Positions 1 through 8,032 of a stretch of DNA of 64,000 bases are shown in pieces (positions within the stretch are counted from its first letter, which is position 1; the number at the start of each line of letters is the position of its first letter). Source of the DNA: Vibrio jasicida CAIM 1864 = LMG 25398 (GTDB lineage Bacteria; Pseudomonadota; Gammaproteobacteria; Enterobacterales; Vibrionaceae). Made by a program: the position numbers and the translations under genes. The stretch lies in NCBI RefSeq assembly GCF_000400365.1, contig NZ_BAOG01000025.1, forward strand, positions 62,001 through 126,000, given 5' to 3'. Below the pieces are notes generated by a model. That model searched no databases, was not told the DNA's origin, and saw only the letters and a list, made by a program, of their open reading frames with translations.

Positions 1-265
1 GTTCGGTGGCTACAAGCAGTCGCTCAACACGCGAGGCAAACTCGTCTGTCTTGTAGATCATGAAGTCTACAATAACATCCCACTTTGACTCCAAAAGAGG
101 CTTCATGAAACCGTCGTCTTTGGCATTTCCAGTAAGATACTGAATATTCCCATTGTTAGCTCTACTGCGACGAGACGTTACGTATACTTGGTTAGAGCCC
201 TCTGCTAACTTACTGACGAGGTGCGCCCCCATGGCTCCGGTGCCGCCCATAATTAATATCTTCAT
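1..265 (-). CDS. NAD-dependent epimerase/dehydratase, partial at the window edge
   Basis: Only the first 88 or so residues are in the window; the gene runs off the left edge. The visible N-terminus has a Rossmann nucleotide-binding start with the glycine pattern GGTGAMG at residues 7-13, as in the extended short-chain dehydrogenase family that epimerises or dehydrates nucleotide sugars. Its ATG shares one base with the stop codon of the upstream flippase gene (TAATG), so the two are translationally coupled in the same minus-strand polysaccharide operon. The substrate cannot be told from this fragment. Confidence 0.75.
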   Translation of the reverse strand, partial: MKILIMGGTGAMGAHLVSKLAEGSNQVYVTSRRSRANNGNIQYLTGNAKDDGFMKPLLESKWDVIVDFMIYKTDEFASRVERLLVATE

Positions 266-1806
266 TATTTTGCACCTAACTTAGTTCGTAGCTTATTGTT
301 GATGACATTGAAAAACTCACGTCGAGTACTTGTATTCATCCCCAAGTAAATAACAGAGGTTACAGCTGCGAAAAAAACTAAGATCAGGTAAGCAAACTGA
401 AGTATGTCGCTACCTTTGCAATAGTCGCCGACCATAATAACCAGCGAAGTAGGAAATATCACAGCCCAAAATACTGGCTTGAGTACGACACGAACGTAGT
501 TCAAAGTAGAGAGAGCTATGAGGCGAGAAACTATGAGCAGTCTCACTAAAAACATCAGTAGGTTCATCACGATAGCAATGACAAAAACGCTGTAAGCTGG
601 ATAACCAAGTTTTAAGGTGAAATAAGCAATCACAATAATCAGTAGCTGCATTATTCCCAGTGTTAGCTCGTAGCCACGCATTTTACCGGGCGCTCTAGCA
701 GCCGTGGCTAGAGGTAAACTGATGGACATGATCAACATCTCAACCATAGCCAGTTGAGTGAACAACACGGCGAACTGCGGGGGATCTCCTAACCACAGCG
801 ACAAAACCAACTCCATTCCCACAATCAGCGGTAGAGTAAACACCCACATTAAGAAAAAGGTAAACTTTGAGCCAACAAAGACGATATCATGTAGCTCTTT
901 GGTGTTCCCCGCCGCATGGTTTTTAATTATTGAAGGGTAAAGACCAGTGTTAAATGCGTTTGAGAACGCACTAACTTGCGAAGAAACTGAAATAGCAATA
1001 GCACGGGCGGCCGCTGTCGCAGGAGAGAAGAACTGATTGACGAGAATGGTCACTCCCTGCATCCTGACGACCGTAGTGAATTGACCAAATAGAGTCCAAC
1101 CAGTAAAAGCGATAATGTCTGAAAACAGCTTTTGGTTCCAGTACCACTGTTTAAACTGGCACTCTTTAAAGCTTTTTATACAAACGACAAAGTAAGCCAA
1201 AAAGACAAATATAGAAACTGCCAATAGCAATAGCCCATAGAATTCGAGCCGATCACCACCGTAAACACTCAACGATATCGCTGCCACAAGCTTCAATATC
1301 GCCTCCATAATAGAGATTGCTGCAAAATACTGCATCCTCTCATGAGAAATGATAATCGCCAGAAACGGGGCAGAAAATATCCCAAAAATCAGCGTGACAA
1401 TAGAATATTGGTATAGAGCTTGGGCTGTAGCGTACTTTTCTGGAGGGAGGCTTAAATGCTCTTGTACGAACCACAAGCCAATAGACTCAAGGGCAAGTAA
1501 CGCCAACGCACCAATAGCGACATAAATGACCAAATTCACACAAAATGTCTGTTTAAGTGTGCTGTCGTCATCCTTACCTAATGCAAACGAAAAATAACGC
1601 TGAGTCGCAGACGCCATGCTCGTAGTTAAAAACGAGCACAAAGTCACTACACCTGCGACAACGCTGTAAATACCATAGTCAACAACGCCAAGATTATTGA
1701 GAACAACTCTAATACTAAATAGAGTGATCAGTACGATCACTATTTGACGAACATATAAATAGATCGTGTTCTTGGCAATTGTGCTTTTGTCAGTTTTGTA
1801 AGTCAT
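265..1806 (-). CDS. Wzx-like polysaccharide flippase
   Basis: A 513-residue, almost wholly hydrophobic protein with about a dozen or more membrane segments spread along its length. It resembles the polysaccharide transporter (PST/MATE-like) superfamily that flips undecaprenyl-linked repeat units across the inner membrane. The N-terminal region (residues 13-60) has the family's usual opening, a basic residue cluster followed by a long amphipathic helix. It sits between a cytidylyltransferase and an epimerase in the capsule/O-antigen locus and overlaps the latter by one base, which fits a Wzx role in Wzx/Wzy-dependent assembly. Flippases diverge fast, so the substrate is unknown. Confidence 0.8.
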   Translation of the reverse strand: MTYKTDKSTIAKNTIYLYVRQIVIVLITLFSIRVVLNNLGVVDYGIYSVVAGVVTLCSFLTTSMASATQRYFSFALGKDDDSTLKQTFCVNLVIYVAIGALALLALESIGLWFVQEHLSLPPEKYATAQALYQYSIVTLIFGIFSAPFLAIIISHERMQYFAAISIMEAILKLVAAISLSVYGGDRLEFYGLLLLAVSIFVFLAYFVVCIKSFKECQFKQWYWNQKLFSDIIAFTGWTLFGQFTTVVRMQGVTILVNQFFSPATAAARAIAISVSSQVSAFSNAFNTGLYPSIIKNHAAGNTKELHDIVFVGSKFTFFLMWVFTLPLIVGMELVLSLWLGDPPQFAVLFTQLAMVEMLIMSISLPLATAARAPGKMRGYELTLGIMQLLIIVIAYFTLKLGYPAYSVFVIAIVMNLLMFLVRLLIVSRLIALSTLNYVRVVLKPVFWAVIFPTSLVIMVGDYCKGSDILQFAYLILVFFAAVTSVIYLGMNTSTRREFFNVINNKLRTKLGAK

Positions 1807-1933
1807 CGTTCAATCATAGGTACACAAGATTTTTCTATGCCTTAGACATTGTGAAAATCGACCTACCTTTGTTCGTTCTATATGTTATTAAGTTAGGTGG
1901 AAGAGCCTTTCTTCGCACTTCTAACACCCGGAT

Positions 1934-2392
1934 TTATGTCATTGCTTTCACAATCTCAATTACATTGTGCAATGAGCTCTCAATTTTATCCAAATCGGTC
2001 TTCTTCAAAGACGACAGCTTTTTCTTGATATCTGTAGTAGACACATTCTCAGTGCGAGGTAAGTAAACAACTTCACAGTACTCGCTCAGAAAGTCAAACT
2101 TGCCTTCCCAGTCGTCACCCATGGCAAAGATATCTGCATTAAAGCGTTGCACGTCACTTTGTTTTTGCTCCCAGTCGTGCTCTGGAAACACTTCATTAAC
2201 ATACTGGCATGCGGCAACAATCTCGGCTCGCTCAGCGTATGAGAAAAAGGACTTTTTCCCTTTAAGCTCGTTAAACTCATCTGAAGATATCCCAACAACC
2301 AACCTGTCACCTAGCTGACTCAAACGCTTGAGTAAGCGCACATGCCCAACATGAAAAAGGTCGAACGTTCCGTAAGTAATTACTGTTTTCAT
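1934..2392 (-). CDS. Glycerol-3-phosphate cytidylyltransferase-like protein (TagD family)
   Basis: A 152-residue nucleotidyltransferase. It has the HxGH nucleotide-binding motif (HVGH, residues 14-17) just after the opening GTFDLF, and an RTENVSTT stretch near residues 113-120 that matches the RTExxSTT signature of TagD-type enzymes making CDP-glycerol from CTP and glycerol-3-phosphate. I chose the ATG at 2392; the frame extends to a GTG at 2407, but that adds residues before the conserved start. Its place between wzz and the flippase suggests it supplies an activated alditol phosphate for the repeat unit. A related CDP- or ADP-activated substrate is possible. Confidence 0.75.
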   Translation of the reverse strand: MKTVITYGTFDLFHVGHVRLLKRLSQLGDRLVVGISSDEFNELKGKKSFFSYAERAEIVAACQYVNEVFPEHDWEQKQSDVQRFNADIFAMGDDWEGKFDFLSEYCEVVYLPRTENVSTTDIKKKLSSLKKTDLDKIESSLHNVIEIVKAMT

Positions 2393-2539
2393 TCTCGTTA
2401 ACAACACTCTTTGTCTCAGAGAGTTATTTACATCTGAGACACATTTTATTCAAAATGAGACAACCAAATTTTACTATCTCATTGTAATTCCTTGATTTCA
2501 CCTATCTTACCAAACTGGTCCAGTAGGTAACACCAAGGG

Positions 2540-3532
2540 CTAAGTCCTAGATCTTAGTTCCTCTGTATCTTCTTTCCGAAAAGCAAAACGTATCAATACA
2601 ATTGCTACGCCCAGCATGCCACCAAGCAATGTACCTAACACACAGATTAGAGCACGTTTCGGGCCGTCTTTTAGTTCTGGTACCACTGCCGGATCAACAA
2701 CTTTGAAGATAAACTCTTCTTGTACCTCTGCAAGCATTAGACTTTTGGTTTGTTCTTCTATCAGCTTATAAAAGGTGCTTTGCATATCGGCTACGGCGGT
2801 TTTTTGTAGCTGAGTATTTAAGTAAGCTAAGTTTTGCGAAGTTTCCGATATTGTACGTTCACGCATTACTTTGTTGATGTCTTCAATCAGCCAGTTAACC
2901 CATTGCTGAGCAATATAGGGTGAGTAGTGTTTTACCGATACCGTGTATAAGCCGCTTTCTTTATCTTGAGTAATGCTCAACGTTTCTTTATTGAATACTT
3001 CAAACGCTTCTTGTGCCGTTGGAGTTACACCGCGCAGTCCATCGGGTTCACGCAGCCATTCACCTGTAGTTGGGTTATAGAGTTCTTCATCAAAAATGAG
3101 TTTGTTATTAGCTAAATCCCAATCTTTTGCCGCCATTAATGGTACAAGTAAATCATGTTTATTGATGAATGCTTCAACAAATTGGCGTGACTTCATTACT
3201 TGCACAGCTAAATCCGTTTGAGAAGATTCACCGGCACCAAGGTTAACACCTGCTAGTGCTGCTAATCCGCCGAGTTGACCAGCCATTTTTGAAAGACCTC
3301 CACCACTTGAGCTTTCTGCTGGTGCAAGTAATGCGTCCGATTTGTAGATATTTGGCAAGCTTAGTGCATAAAGTACCGCACCAACTGTAAAAACAAATGT
3401 AGTCGCAATGATGATCCACTTTCCTTTCCACAATGTGCCGAACAGTTCACGCAAGTCGATTTCATCATCTGTGGACTGAGATTGAGGTGGATACGGTAGG
3501 TAGTTTGGGTTGGATTCTTTTTGTTGTTCCAT
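2540..3532 (-). CDS. wzz: Polysaccharide chain-length determinant protein (Wzz family)
   Basis: A 330-residue inner-membrane co-polymerase that sets the chain length of the exported polysaccharide. It shows the Wzz architecture: a short cytoplasmic N-terminus, a first membrane helix near residues 39-58, a large periplasmic part, and a second helix near 297-318 preceded by a proline-rich approach and PKRAL. A Gly/Ser/Ala-rich loop sits near residues 72-105. It lies downstream of the Wza-like exporter in the same direction, with a 281-base gap between them. In V. cholerae O139 the comparable pair is otnA/otnB (wbfF/wzz). Confidence 0.88.
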   Translation of the reverse strand: MEQQKESNPNYLPYPPQSQSTDDEIDLRELFGTLWKGKWIIIATTFVFTVGAVLYALSLPNIYKSDALLAPAESSSGGGLSKMAGQLGGLAALAGVNLGAGESSQTDLAVQVMKSRQFVEAFINKHDLLVPLMAAKDWDLANNKLIFDEELYNPTTGEWLREPDGLRGVTPTAQEAFEVFNKETLSITQDKESGLYTVSVKHYSPYIAQQWVNWLIEDINKVMRERTISETSQNLAYLNTQLQKTAVADMQSTFYKLIEEQTKSLMLAEVQEEFIFKVVDPAVVPELKDGPKRALICVLGTLLGGMLGVAIVLIRFAFRKEDTEELRSRT

Positions 3533-3610
3533 GGGTCTTTAATCCTAAGCTCTGAGGTTCGTTATGTGGAATTCAGAGATTGGTAAAATTGATTTCAGCC
3601 ACCATACTGC

Positions 3611-3651
3611 GACTAGATTCCTAGTCTCGCTTAGGCTCGCTGGAATGACGG
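3611..3651. repeat. Short imperfect inverted repeat in the wza-wzz gap
   Basis: Within the 281-base non-coding gap between the exporter and wzz lies a 41-base stretch beginning GACTAGATTCC and ending CGGAATGACGG in spirit: the ATTCC and GGAAT arms face each other across a CTAGTCTCGC/TTAGGCTCGC direct duplication. Its look is close to the dispersed ATTCCnnnnGGAATGACGG repeats common in gammaproteobacteria. Nothing else coding is visible in the gap. Confidence 0.3.
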
Positions 3652-3813
3652 AATACTGAATATTATCCTGTCAAAGAATGTCCAGTCTCATTTCCACACT
3701 AGATTATTAATATTAACAAAGCCGAGCTTATGTAACTCCAATCATTACATAAGCTCTTGCTAAAGTTAAATTTCTAATCCTGTTTAAGCTGAATTGTATG
3801 GCTTTGTAATTCG

Positions 3814-6504
3814 TTACTTCAACGCGTTGATCGCTACACCTGTTTGGTAAAGGATCTGCGTTGCTGCCGTCCAGGTGCTCAATGCGTCACGGTAGTCAGT
3901 ATCAATTGGCACTACAATGGTATCGCCCGCTTTTAGCTCTTCATGGTTGTTACCAAACCAGTAACCAGACGCTGGTTTGTAAACTGAGCCGTCAGCACGC
4001 ACGACAAAGATACGGTCTTCATCTGCTTGTTTTTTCGCGCCACCAGCTTTGTTTAGGTAGTCATTCACGTCTAGCTTGTTATCCAACAAGTACGTGATTG
4101 GCACCTGAACTTCGCCCATGATCGATACTGTATTGCGGTATGTCGGCACAAATAAGAAGTCGCCGTCTTCCAACATAAAGTCAGCTGAGCGCTCGTCCTT
4201 CAAGATGCGATTAAGCTGCACTACCATACGGCCAAGCGCTTTGCTACGGCTAGCTTCTTCAACAAACTTCAACGTTTTATCCGGATCAGAAATCACCGAG
4301 CTCATATTGCTGTCTGCTCGGAAGGTTTTCTTCGCAGTTTCTGCACGCATATCTGCAGCGTATTGGTTTAGTAGCTTCTGCTCTTGTAGGCGAAGTGCCT
4401 CGCGCGTGAAGATTGCGCCTTGAGGATGAGCAAATTCTGTCAAACCACCAGCACGTTCAAGTAACTCACCTAAGGTCTCACCCTGACGAACCGTGTACGA
4501 GCCAGGGAAACGAACTTCGCCTTGCAGAGTTACTGTGCTTTGTAGTTTAACATTCGGTTTTTCAAGAATATTTAGACGGTCACGGCCAACAAGAATTGCG
4601 TCAGCAGTTGTATTGCCTTGAATCGCTTTACGTAAGTCAATGCGTTCTACGTCGATAGACGCGCGCTCGTCCTTGCTGCTAATCACAGTACGCGACAGTT
4701 CGGCATTGATGGTAAATGCATTGTACGTTAGACCACCAGCTGCTTCGATTAGAGTAGAAACTGACATGCGTGGTGTGAGTGGGTAGCGACCTGGGTGTTT
4801 AACCTCACCAAATACTTCGGTGATTTGTGGCGCTAAACCTAAACGAGATTGCTGCTGGAGCTGCAAAAGTACCGGAGCAAGTAAAGTTCGACGAGTGTTT
4901 TGCTTCAACGCATCAAAGTCTTCTTTGGTAATTTTTTTGCCACGGAATATGATTTTCGGTTGTTCTGATTCTTCAGTTGAAGATCGTCCCATAGACATAT
5001 TGTCTGTCGCTGAGGATATTGCAACAGAAGAGCTCATCACTTCTTGCTCTTTTTGTTGATCCATCTCGGCTTTAAATTGAGCCTGCTCAAGCGTTTTCGC
5101 TTTAGTCACCGTGTCTTGATCTGCAAGGGTATCTAAATCTTCATTATTGAAACGGTTAAATACCAGTACTCGGTCACGCGAGTTCAGCTTTAGGTTATCT
5201 TCACTGCTTGGAGAAAGAATCGCGTTAGCGAGGTTAACTTGATAAACCTCGATGTCACGTTGTGGGTTAATCTCGCGGACAACAACTGCATAGTTAACAT
5301 CGGCAGTGGAGTTAAATGATGTATCTACTGATTGGAACAAATCAGCGACGCGCAAACCGCTCTTCCATTCGATAAATCCAGGATGGCGAACATCACCTTC
5401 AATTTGCACGTAACGGGTTAGCTCCTCACTCTTCTTCAGTACATTAACGGCGTCGCCATCTTTGACTTTAGTTTGTTGATCGTGTGACTGGCTGAAGTTC
5501 AAGGTTAATGCATCGCGAGCACCCTTTGCTGCATAACGTTTGACTTCAATTTGGTCACTATAAGCGTTGGCAGTAAAACCACCTGCCATTTGAATGGCTT
5601 GCTTGTAGGTTTCACCTGATTTCACTTCATAGATTGCAGGGCGGTTTACTTCACCATCAATAGCGATGGTATTACCGACAGCACCAATAAAGACCACATC
5701 GCCAGGTAACAGTCGAACATCGTTGCGCGCGTCACCTTTCAGCAATAGGTCATACATATCAAGCTTGCGAATTACCTGACCATTGCGCTTTAACTGCACG
5801 TTACGTAGTGCACCGCTCTCACCAAAACCACCACTGTAATAAATGGCTTGAGAAATGGTAGTTAGAGCACTGACGGTGTAAGCACCTGGTTTGTAAGCAT
5901 CACCCATTACAAACACTTGCATAGTTCGCATTTCACCTAGCGAAATATCACTACGCACACCTATCATTTGCTCTTTTACACGTTGGTTTAGTGAGTCACG
6001 AACATCGGAAAAGCTCATGCCTGCAACTTGAACTGGACCAAGAGATGGAAAGTTGATGGTACCCGCACGATTTACTCGTAAACGGTGGGTAGTGTTCTCT
6101 TTACCAAACAGCTGAATAACAATTTCGTCACCAGCACCGACTGTGTAATCCGTAGGAACAGGCACATCACTCACTGGGGCAAATGTTGTTGGTGAACCCG
6201 CAAACAGATCCAAGCCGAAGCGTTTTAACTCTTCGTCTTTCGCTAAATTCATTTTATCTGTTTGATTGGCATTACTCACCTCTGGACGAGGATCAATCAC
6301 TTGAGGGTTTTGATAGTTACTCGGCTGAGAAGAAGAGCCAGAAGGGAGAGAAATGCCGTACTTACTTGCTAGTGCTTGTTGTTGGTCAGCAGGTAGGCTT
6401 TGGAACATTTGCATTTGTTCCGGGGTTGGAGTTTGTGCATGACTGAATGAAGCAAAAACACTTGCCAAAACACAAGCGGCAATCGAGAAATATCCTTTAA
6501 GCAT
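3814..6504 (-). CDS. wbfF: Outer-membrane polysaccharide export protein with multiple SLBB domains (Wza/WbfF-like)
   Basis: An 896-residue exporter. Residues 1-23 form a signal peptide ending SHA, followed by a Gln-rich segment. A Poly_export domain near residues 115-190 (starting around DYTVGAGDEI) is followed by about six SLBB-type repeats, recognisable by recurring G-E/D-V-x-x-P-G-x-Y elements (for example GDAYKPGAY, GEVNRPAIY, GEVKHPGRY, GEVRFPGSY). It is far longer than E. coli Wza (about 380 residues) and matches the large WbfF/OtnA type of Vibrio. It has no clear lipobox. It should form the periplasm-spanning, outer-membrane channel for the capsule or O-antigen. Confidence 0.9.
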   Translation of the reverse strand: MLKGYFSIAACVLASVFASFSHAQTPTPEQMQMFQSLPADQQQALASKYGISLPSGSSSQPSNYQNPQVIDPRPEVSNANQTDKMNLAKDEELKRFGLDLFAGSPTTFAPVSDVPVPTDYTVGAGDEIVIQLFGKENTTHRLRVNRAGTINFPSLGPVQVAGMSFSDVRDSLNQRVKEQMIGVRSDISLGEMRTMQVFVMGDAYKPGAYTVSALTTISQAIYYSGGFGESGALRNVQLKRNGQVIRKLDMYDLLLKGDARNDVRLLPGDVVFIGAVGNTIAIDGEVNRPAIYEVKSGETYKQAIQMAGGFTANAYSDQIEVKRYAAKGARDALTLNFSQSHDQQTKVKDGDAVNVLKKSEELTRYVQIEGDVRHPGFIEWKSGLRVADLFQSVDTSFNSTADVNYAVVVREINPQRDIEVYQVNLANAILSPSSEDNLKLNSRDRVLVFNRFNNEDLDTLADQDTVTKAKTLEQAQFKAEMDQQKEQEVMSSSVAISSATDNMSMGRSSTEESEQPKIIFRGKKITKEDFDALKQNTRRTLLAPVLLQLQQQSRLGLAPQITEVFGEVKHPGRYPLTPRMSVSTLIEAAGGLTYNAFTINAELSRTVISSKDERASIDVERIDLRKAIQGNTTADAILVGRDRLNILEKPNVKLQSTVTLQGEVRFPGSYTVRQGETLGELLERAGGLTEFAHPQGAIFTREALRLQEQKLLNQYAADMRAETAKKTFRADSNMSSVISDPDKTLKFVEEASRSKALGRMVVQLNRILKDERSADFMLEDGDFLFVPTYRNTVSIMGEVQVPITYLLDNKLDVNDYLNKAGGAKKQADEDRIFVVRADGSVYKPASGYWFGNNHEELKAGDTIVVPIDTDYRDALSTWTAATQILYQTGVAINALK

Positions 6505-6572
6505 GATAATTCGCTATTTAAATCGAGAGTTAAAAAATCCTAGTTACTAAAACTAGGCACTAGGTCTTTTAA

Positions 6573-7088
6573 TTAAAATCGGTGCTGAAAGCCGAGTGTC
6601 AGGGCGTTCAAACGAACTTGGTCTTCTGATGTATTGTCAACAAACTCGAAAACAACCGCATTGTGCTTATCTAAGGCGTAATGCATACCTAAACCAAAGC
6701 TAAAACCTTGATCTTTATTAGAACCAATGTTCTGTTGATCAATTTGGACACTGGAGTAACCCGCCAGTCCGTAAAGTGCGAAACGTTCAGAAACCGGCAT
6801 GTTCAACTTAACAAAACCACTTGCTAAGCTGTCTACTGCAAGTCCGCTGTCGCGCTGTACTGAGGTGCCGTAACGTGCTTCTAACGCGACATAATCGTTA
6901 AAGAAATAGCCTGCTTGCGCTTGAAGAAGGAATGGATTGCCTTCGGTTACGGAAGAAATAGAAGAGTGGTGATATTCGGCATTAGAGTAGCTCACTAACG
7001 CACCTGCATAAAAATCTGCTGAGGCCGTAAATGAGCACAAGCCTAAGCTGATTGCACTCAACGCCCCTAGCCATGGTCGTTTGTTCAT
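6573..7088 (-). CDS. Small outer-membrane beta-barrel protein of the polysaccharide locus
   Basis: A 171-residue protein with a signal peptide (residues 1-24, ending ASA) and an alternating aromatic/polar pattern typical of an eight-stranded OmpA/OmpX-like barrel. It ends in Phe (FQHRF), as outer-membrane barrels do. The ATG at 7088 is chosen because the frame's extension to 7139 would put 17 unrelated residues before the signal peptide; an AAGGA lies about 11 bases upstream. It is the first gene after the JUMPstart element and precedes the wbfF-like exporter, a position like wbfE of V. cholerae. The exact role is unknown. Confidence 0.75.
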   Translation of the reverse strand: MNKRPWLGALSAISLGLCSFTASADFYAGALVSYSNAEYHHSSISSVTEGNPFLLQAQAGYFFNDYVALEARYGTSVQRDSGLAVDSLASGFVKLNMPVSERFALYGLAGYSSVQIDQQNIGSNKDQGFSFGLGMHYALDKHNAVVFEFVDNTSEDQVRLNALTLGFQHRF

Positions 7089-7185
7089 CACGTAAGTGTT
7101 CCTTGGGTATTGACTGACCGCTGCACATGAATGACGCACGCAGTGAATGTCTGTTAACTCTTTAGTCTGTTTGCTTGTGCGTTTT

Positions 7186-7221
7186 CACGCTACCGCCCTG
7201 CGGCATTACGCGTAGCCACTG
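7186..7221 (-). promoter_or_regulatory. JUMPstart/ops element (RfaH recruitment site)
   Basis: Read on the minus strand, CAGTGGCT (7221-7214) is followed after a short spacer by GGCGGTAGCGTG (7197-7186). This is the two-part JUMPstart layout with an exact ops core. In enterobacteria and vibrios the ops element pauses RNA polymerase and loads the antiterminator RfaH, letting long polysaccharide operons be transcribed. It lies 98-133 bases upstream of the first gene (start 7088) and points into the wza-wzz-wzx operon. A CCGAG-CTG-CTCGG hairpin sequence lies just upstream (7232-7244). Confidence 0.9.
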
Positions 7222-7741
7222 TTCGCTGATTACCGAGCTGCTCGGCTTATTGATATAAGTGCTTTTTTAAAGCGTCGCTTTTGTGACAAGAAAATCAAAA
7301 AAAATTATACTTGATAAGCACGGCATAAAAGCTGGCAAATTATGCATGGATTAGCGCAAAACGGCAAGGGGCTCACTCTAACGTTTGAGAATAGGCATTC
7401 TTGTTTTTGAGAGCAATGACACTCTGGGCATTAGTCGCCTAAGTGTAACAAAACGTAACACTGTACTTATCTCGAATGTCAAGTCGCTACTTACTTCGAT
7501 ATTGACAGGTTAGTGTTACTTATGGCCGAGTTATCCGTCATTACACCAGTAAGCTCTAGTTAAAATCACTAAAACCGCCTGCAAATAAATTGTCTTTTCA
7601 ATGAGACGCATTCTTTAGAACTTGGTAAAATTCCATAGGAAACTATTTACATGCTGATTGTTTTTTAACTAAAATGACAGATGGTATGTTCTAAACAGAC
7701 CAAACATCGATGTTTTAAAATCTGAAATACAAGGATTAATA
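7222..7741. other. Divergent intergenic control region
   Basis: The space between the minus-strand capsule operon and the plus-strand yjbE-like gene has no convincing open frame. Besides JUMPstart it holds a minus-strand TATAAT (7309-7304) without a well-spaced -35. It also holds a nested pair of inverted repeats: GTAACACT at 7455-7462 against AGTGTTAC at 7512-7519, enclosing TGTCAA at 7477-7482 and TTGACA at 7502-7507. The region is AT-rich near 7290-7310 and 7560-7740. Regulatory function is inferred from position only. Confidence 0.5.
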
Positions 7742-7963
7742 ATGAAGAACACAGCTCTAGCTATTCTTATGGCTCTAAGCGCATCAACTGCATTCGCAGC
7801 GACTGAAGCTGGTACTACTGGCACAGCAGCAGCATCTGCAACTGGTACAACTGCAGTAGCAATAGGTGCAGCAGCAGCAGTAACTGTAGTAGCAGTTGCA
7901 GCGTCAGACAGCGATTCAACTTCAACGTCTACTTCTACTTCTACTTCTACTTCTACGAACTAA
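7742..7963 (+). CDS. yjbE: YjbE-like small exported protein with Ser/Thr repeat tail
   Basis: A 73-residue protein: signal peptide 1-19 (ending AFA), an Ala/Thr/Gly-rich middle, a hydrophobic stretch near residues 40-53, then an SD-ST tail of alternating Ser and Thr. The tail is encoded by a tandem hexanucleotide (TCTACT-type, about five copies near 7925-7956). Size, composition and the position ahead of yjbF/G/H-like genes match YjbE of the E. coli yjbEFGH exopolysaccharide operon. A perfect terminator hairpin separates it from the next gene, so it is probably made in excess. The function of YjbE is not known. Confidence 0.7.
   Translation: MKNTALAILMALSASTAFAATEAGTTGTAAASATGTTAVAIGAAAAVTVVAVAASDSDSTSTSTSTSTSTSTN
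7919..7959 (+). repeat. Hexanucleotide tandem repeat encoding Ser-Thr
   Basis: Near-identical six-base units of the form TCTACT/ACTTCT run through the 3' end of the YjbE-like gene. Because the unit is a multiple of three, copy-number change would lengthen or shorten the Ser-Thr tail without breaking the frame. Confidence 0.8.
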
Positions 7964-7985
7964 TTCGTTTAAGTTGAACTAGATA

Positions 7986-8013
7986 AATCGCCCTGAACTA
8001 TTTCAGGGCGATT
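7986..8013 (+). terminator. Hairpin terminator/attenuator between yjbE- and yjbF-like genes
   Basis: A perfect 12-base-pair stem (AATCGCCCTGAA with TTCAGGGCGATT) closes on a CTAT loop and runs into TTATTT. It lies 23 bases after the yjbE-like stop and 20 before the yjbF-like start, so partial termination would set the ratio of the two products. Confidence 0.85.
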
Positions 8014-8032
8014 TTATTTGTACGAGGGAATA

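Noticed and set aside
1779..2066. Plus-strand 95-codon frame over the end of the cytidylyltransferase gene
   Set aside because: It is antisense to a well-supported gene and shows no signal peptide, domain or ribosome-binding site.
3533..3813. Insertion-sequence remnant in the wza-wzz gap
   Set aside because: Only a short ATTCC/GGAAT repeat is present; no transposase fragment or target duplication could be seen.
7325..7350. Sigma-54 promoter (TGGCA...TGCAT) near 7333
   Set aside because: The GG and GC elements are eight bases apart rather than the required ten.
7919..7959. Hexanucleotide tract as an on/off phase-variation switch
   Set aside because: The unit is six bases, so copy change keeps the reading frame; only tail length would vary.
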